Source: Streptomyces griseocarneus (GTDB taxonomy: Bacteria > Actinomycetota > Actinomycetes > Streptomycetales > Streptomycetaceae). From it: a stretch of DNA of 64,000 bases. Both the position numbers and the translations under genes were made by a program. Where the stretch lies: assembly GCA_003674045.1 (NCBI GenBank), contig PENC01000004.1, positions 248,001-312,000 on the forward strand. The letters are read 5' to 3'. Positions 61,625 to 64,000 of this stretch are shown one piece after another. Positions within the stretch are counted from its first letter, which is position 1, and each line of letters opens with the position of its first letter. Under the pieces are notes generated by a model. The model ran no database searches. It was not told where the DNA came from and saw only the letters and a list, made by a program, of their open reading frames with translations.

Positions 61625-62911
61625 TCAGTCCTCCAGGAAGGCCGTCAGCGCGGCGGCCAGCAGGTACGGGTCGTCCGCGCCGCACAGCTCGCGCGCGGAG
61701 TGCATGGACAGGCAGGCGACGCCGATGTCGACGGTGGCGATGCCGTGCCGGGCGGCCGTGATGGGGCCGATGGTGGTGCCGCAGGGCATGGAGTTGTTGG
61801 AGACGAAGTGCTGCCACGGCACGCCCGCCCGCTCGCACGCGGCGGCGAACACGGCGCGGCCGGTACCGTCGGTCGCGTACCTCTGGTTGACGTTGACCTT
61901 CAGGATCGGGCCGCGGTTGGGCATCGGGTGGTGGCCCGGGTCGTGGTGCTCGGCGTAGTTGGGGTGCACGGCGTGACCGGTGTCGGAGGAGAGACAGACG
62001 GTGCCCGCGAAGGCCCGGGCCTTGTCCTCGTACGTGCCGCCCCGGGCGAAGACGGATCGTTCCAGCACGGTGCCCAGCAGCGGGCCGTCCGCGCCGGTGT
62101 CGGACTGGCTGCCGTTCTCCTCGTGGTCGAAGGCGGCCAGCACCGGGATGTACGGCAGGGACTCGCCCGCCACCGCGGCGAGCGCGGCCGTCCCGGCGTG
62201 CACGGACAGCAGGTTGTCCAGCCGCGGCGCGGCGAGCAGCTCGCGGTCGCGCCCGAGGTAGGCGGGCGCCTCGACGCTGTGGACCATCAGGTCCCAGCCG
62301 ATGATGTCCTCGGCCGCCAGGTCGCCCTCCTGGGCGACGAAACGGATGAGGTCGCCCTCGTTCGGGTCGCCGATGCCCCAAATCGGCGTCATGTGGCGCT
62401 GCTTGTCGAGCTTGAGCCCCTCGTTGACGCCGCGGTCGAGGTGGATGGCGAGCTGCGGGACGCGCAGCAGCGGCCGGTCGATGTTCACGAGGTGGCTGCT
62501 GCCGTCGCGCAGCGTCACCCGGCCGGAGAGCCCGAGGTCGCGGTCGAGCCAGGTGTTGAGCAGCGTGCCGCCGTAGAGCTCCACGGCGACCTGGCGCCAG
62601 CCGTGCGCGCCGGTGTCGGGCAGCGGCTTGACGCGGAGGTTGGGGGAGTCGGTGTGCGCGCCGACGATGCGGAAGGGGGTGGCGGGAGTCGCCCCCTCGG
62701 GGACGTACCAGGCGATGATCGCGCCGCCGCGCAGCACGAACTTGCCGCCCGTCGACGCGTCCCAGGCGTCGGTCTCCGCGATCTGGCGGAAGCCCGCCTT
62801 CTCCAGGCGCGCGGCCGTGTTGGCCACCGCGTGGTACGGGGAGGGGCTGGCGGCGAGGAAGGAGATCAGGTCGTCGGTGTGGCCGCGGTCGAAGCGGTGC
62901 GCAGGGCTCAT
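61625..62911 (-). CDS. M18-family aminopeptidase
   Basis: 428 residues. Zinc-metallopeptidase motifs: GAHTDSPNLRVK, DRLD-type AAPRLDNLLSV, DHEENGSQSDTGADGP, SSDTGHAVHPNY and the C-terminal HSARELCGADDP. Removes N-terminal residues, typically acidic, from peptides in the cytoplasm. ATG at 62911 is leaderless by TATCCT 7 nt upstream. Upstream gene of a two-gene transcript with the SARP regulator. Confidence 0.93.
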   Translation of the reverse strand: MSPAHRFDRGHTDDLISFLAASPSPYHAVANTAARLEKAGFRQIAETDAWDASTGGKFVLRGGAIIAWYVPEGATPATPFRIVGAHTDSPNLRVKPLPDTGAHGWRQVAVELYGGTLLNTWLDRDLGLSGRVTLRDGSSHLVNIDRPLLRVPQLAIHLDRGVNEGLKLDKQRHMTPIWGIGDPNEGDLIRFVAQEGDLAAEDIIGWDLMVHSVEAPAYLGRDRELLAAPRLDNLLSVHAGTAALAAVAGESLPYIPVLAAFDHEENGSQSDTGADGPLLGTVLERSVFARGGTYEDKARAFAGTVCLSSDTGHAVHPNYAEHHDPGHHPMPNRGPILKVNVNQRYATDGTGRAVFAAACERAGVPWQHFVSNNSMPCGTTIGPITAARHGIATVDIGVACLSMHSARELCGADDPYLLAAALTAFLED

Positions 62912-62918
62912 GGGCTTC

Positions 62919-62924
62919 AGGATA
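62919..62924 (-). promoter_or_regulatory. -10 box TATCCT, leaderless start of the aminopeptidase
   Basis: On the minus strand TATCCT ends 7 nt before the ATG at 62911. Confidence 0.65.
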
Positions 62925-63004
62925 AGGACAACGGGCCCGCGGGCTCCGGGGCCCGTGCCGATGTGTGACGCCGCCGCCACTGGAACCGGACCGTCCGCAA
63001 GGGA

Positions 63005-63115
63005 ACCCACCGGGGGCTCCGCCCCCGGACCCCGCGGGGAGGGATCATGCAGAAGCCCCGCGCCCCTCAGGGGCGCGGGGAACTGCGCGACCGGCCACAG
63101 CCGACCGGCAGTCGC
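63005..63115 (-). repeat. Dispersed intergenic repeat, copy 9 (inverted)
   Basis: GGGGGCTCCGCCCCC hairpin about 63012, then CCCCGCGCCCCT and its mirror AGGGGCGCGGGGAACTGCGC, i.e. the core in reverse at 63069-63091. Forms a strong CCCCGCGCCCC hairpin. In the gap between the aminopeptidase promoter and the stop of the last gene. Confidence 0.8.
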
Positions 63116-63157
63116 GCGACTACCTTGCCCGGCAGTTGATTGGGCGTCCCGTGAGAA

Positions 63158-64000
63158 CTAGAACGCCGCCTCGTCCAGCTCCATCAGGGAGTTGTCGACC
63201 GACTCGGCCAGCCCGCGCTCCAGGGAAACGTTCGGGAGAACGTTCGCCGCAAAGAACTTCGCCGCGGCGATCTTGCCCGCGTAGAACGGCTTGTCCTTCG
63301 CGGAGGCGCCCTCGAGCTTCTCGGCGGCGACGGCCGCGCCCTTGAGCAGGAGGTAGGCGACGACGACGTCGCCGGAGGCCATCAGCAGGCGGGTGGTGTT
63401 GAGGCCGACCTTGTAGATGTTCTTGACGTCCTCGCCGGTGGCGGTGAGGTCGGTGATCATCTTGCCGACGATCGCCTCCAGGTCCACCGCGGCCTTGGCG
63501 AGCGTGCCGCGCTCGGCGGCCAGCTCCTCGCCGCCCGCCTCGCTCGCGAGGAACTTCTTGATCTCCTCGGCGAGGGTGTTCAGCGCCTGGCCCTGGTCGC
63601 GGACGATCTTCCGGAAGAAGAAGTCCTGGCCCTGGATCGCGGTCGTGCCCTCGTAGAGGGTGTCGATCTTCGCGTCACGGATGTACTGCTCGATCGGGTA
63701 CTCCTGGAGGTACCCGGAGCCGCCGAAGGTCTGCAGCGACTGGGCGAGCTGCTCGTAGGACTTCTCCGAGCCGTAGCCCTTGACGATCGGCAGCAGCAGG
63801 TCGTTCAGGCCGTGCAGCGCCTTGGCGTCCTCGCCCGCGGCCTCCTTGACCATGATCTCGTCCTGGACGGTGGCCGTGTAGAGGACGAGGGCGCGCATGC
63901 CCTCCGCGTACGCCTTCTGCGTCATCAGGGAGCGGCGCACGTCCGGGTGGTGGGTGATCGTCACCTTGGGCGCGGTCTTGTCCATGAAGTTGGCCAGGTC
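63158..64000 (-). CDS. Acyl-CoA dehydrogenase, C-terminal part
   Basis: Gene runs off the right edge; only the C-terminal 280 residues are visible, starting in DLANFMDKTAPKV. Contains LMTQKAYAEGMRALVLYTA, YQQ-like QTFGGSGYLQEYPIEQYIRDAKIDTLYEGTTAIQGQDFFFRKI, the usual end of the acyl-CoA dehydrogenase catalytic domain, plus an extra C-terminal helical extension (about 150 residues) seen in the FadE-type group with the DUF-like tail. Substrate unknown. Separate from the dehydrogenase at 16627. Confidence 0.85.
   Translation of the reverse strand, partial: DLANFMDKTAPKVTITHHPDVRRSLMTQKAYAEGMRALVLYTATVQDEIMVKEAAGEDAKALHGLNDLLLPIVKGYGSEKSYEQLAQSLQTFGGSGYLQEYPIEQYIRDAKIDTLYEGTTAIQGQDFFFRKIVRDQGQALNTLAEEIKKFLASEAGGEELAAERGTLAKAAVDLEAIVGKMITDLTATGEDVKNIYKVGLNTTRLLMASGDVVVAYLLLKGAAVAAEKLEGASAKDKPFYAGKIAAAKFFAANVLPNVSLERGLAESVDNSLMELDEAAF

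Overview
The window is GC-rich chromosomal DNA of a Streptomyces or close relative. Evidence: third-position GC bias throughout, frequent GTG starts, class E sortases, a PASTA kinase next to an RodA/FtsW-PBP-PP2C-FHA operon, two branched-chain 2-oxoacid dehydrogenase (bkd) clusters, a bacterial proteasome activator, a SARP-type regulator and many leaderless genes (a TANNNT box 6-7 nt before the start codon). Gene content resembles the conserved central (origin-side) part of Streptomyces chromosomes; that placement is from memory of gene order, not from a search. No rRNA, CRISPR array, prophage or intact insertion sequence was seen.

Layout. 1-2.1 kb: end of a glutamine amidotransferase gene and two overlapping class E sortases. 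2.2-10.3 kb (minus): fhaA-fhaB-PP2C phosphatase-rodA/ftsW-pbpA-pknB, a cell-wall signalling operon. 10.3-13.7 kb: a gene-poor stretch with a 30-bp palindrome, tRNA-Leu(CAG), a membrane-anchored unknown overlapping tail-to-tail with an XRE regulator, and a divergent azoreductase/HxlR pair. 13.8-16.5 kb: DUF2252, J-domain-like and rhodanese genes. 16.6-28.7 kb: an acyl-CoA dehydrogenase, the phenylacetyl-CoA epoxidase operon paaABCDE, a DUF5819-HTTM membrane pair, an rRNA/tRNA methyltransferase, paaN, paaH and a TetR regulator (probable PaaR). 28.8-33.2 kb: Lrp/AsnC regulator and the first bkd cluster. 33.2-39.9 kb: mobA, moeA, a K+ channel, a quinone oxidoreductase, a small surface protein and the proteasome activator Bpa/PafE. 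40-43.6 kb: two divergent Ser/Thr kinases. 43.7-46.2 kb: a phosphotransferase, a flavin-barrel protein and an orphan NarL-type response regulator. 46.5-50.1 kb: the second bkd cluster with a very strong terminator. 50.4-64 kb: an MmyB-like regulator, GntR/MFS pair, mycothiol-dependent isomerase family protein, nitrilase-type hydrolase, a decayed IS3-like element, an NHLRC2-like thioredoxin/NHL protein, a lipoprotein, a SARP-NB-ARC regulator coupled to an M18 aminopeptidase, and the end of an acyl-CoA dehydrogenase.

Most interesting: three promoters (paaA, paaN/paaH, and the first bkd operon) carry the same PaaR-type palindrome ACCGNNCGNNCGGT, and each also carries a TTRTCCACAGG element, identical in core to a DnaA box, 24-36 bp upstream of the palindrome and in the same orientation relative to transcription. 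This ties the bkd-like 2-oxoacid dehydrogenase to phenylacetate catabolism; my inference is that this complex may make phenylacetyl-CoA from phenylpyruvate. A second pattern is a family of at least ten dispersed intergenic repeats sharing GTCGCGCAGTTCCCCGCGCC, always at or beyond gene ends, in single, tandem and inverted arrangements.
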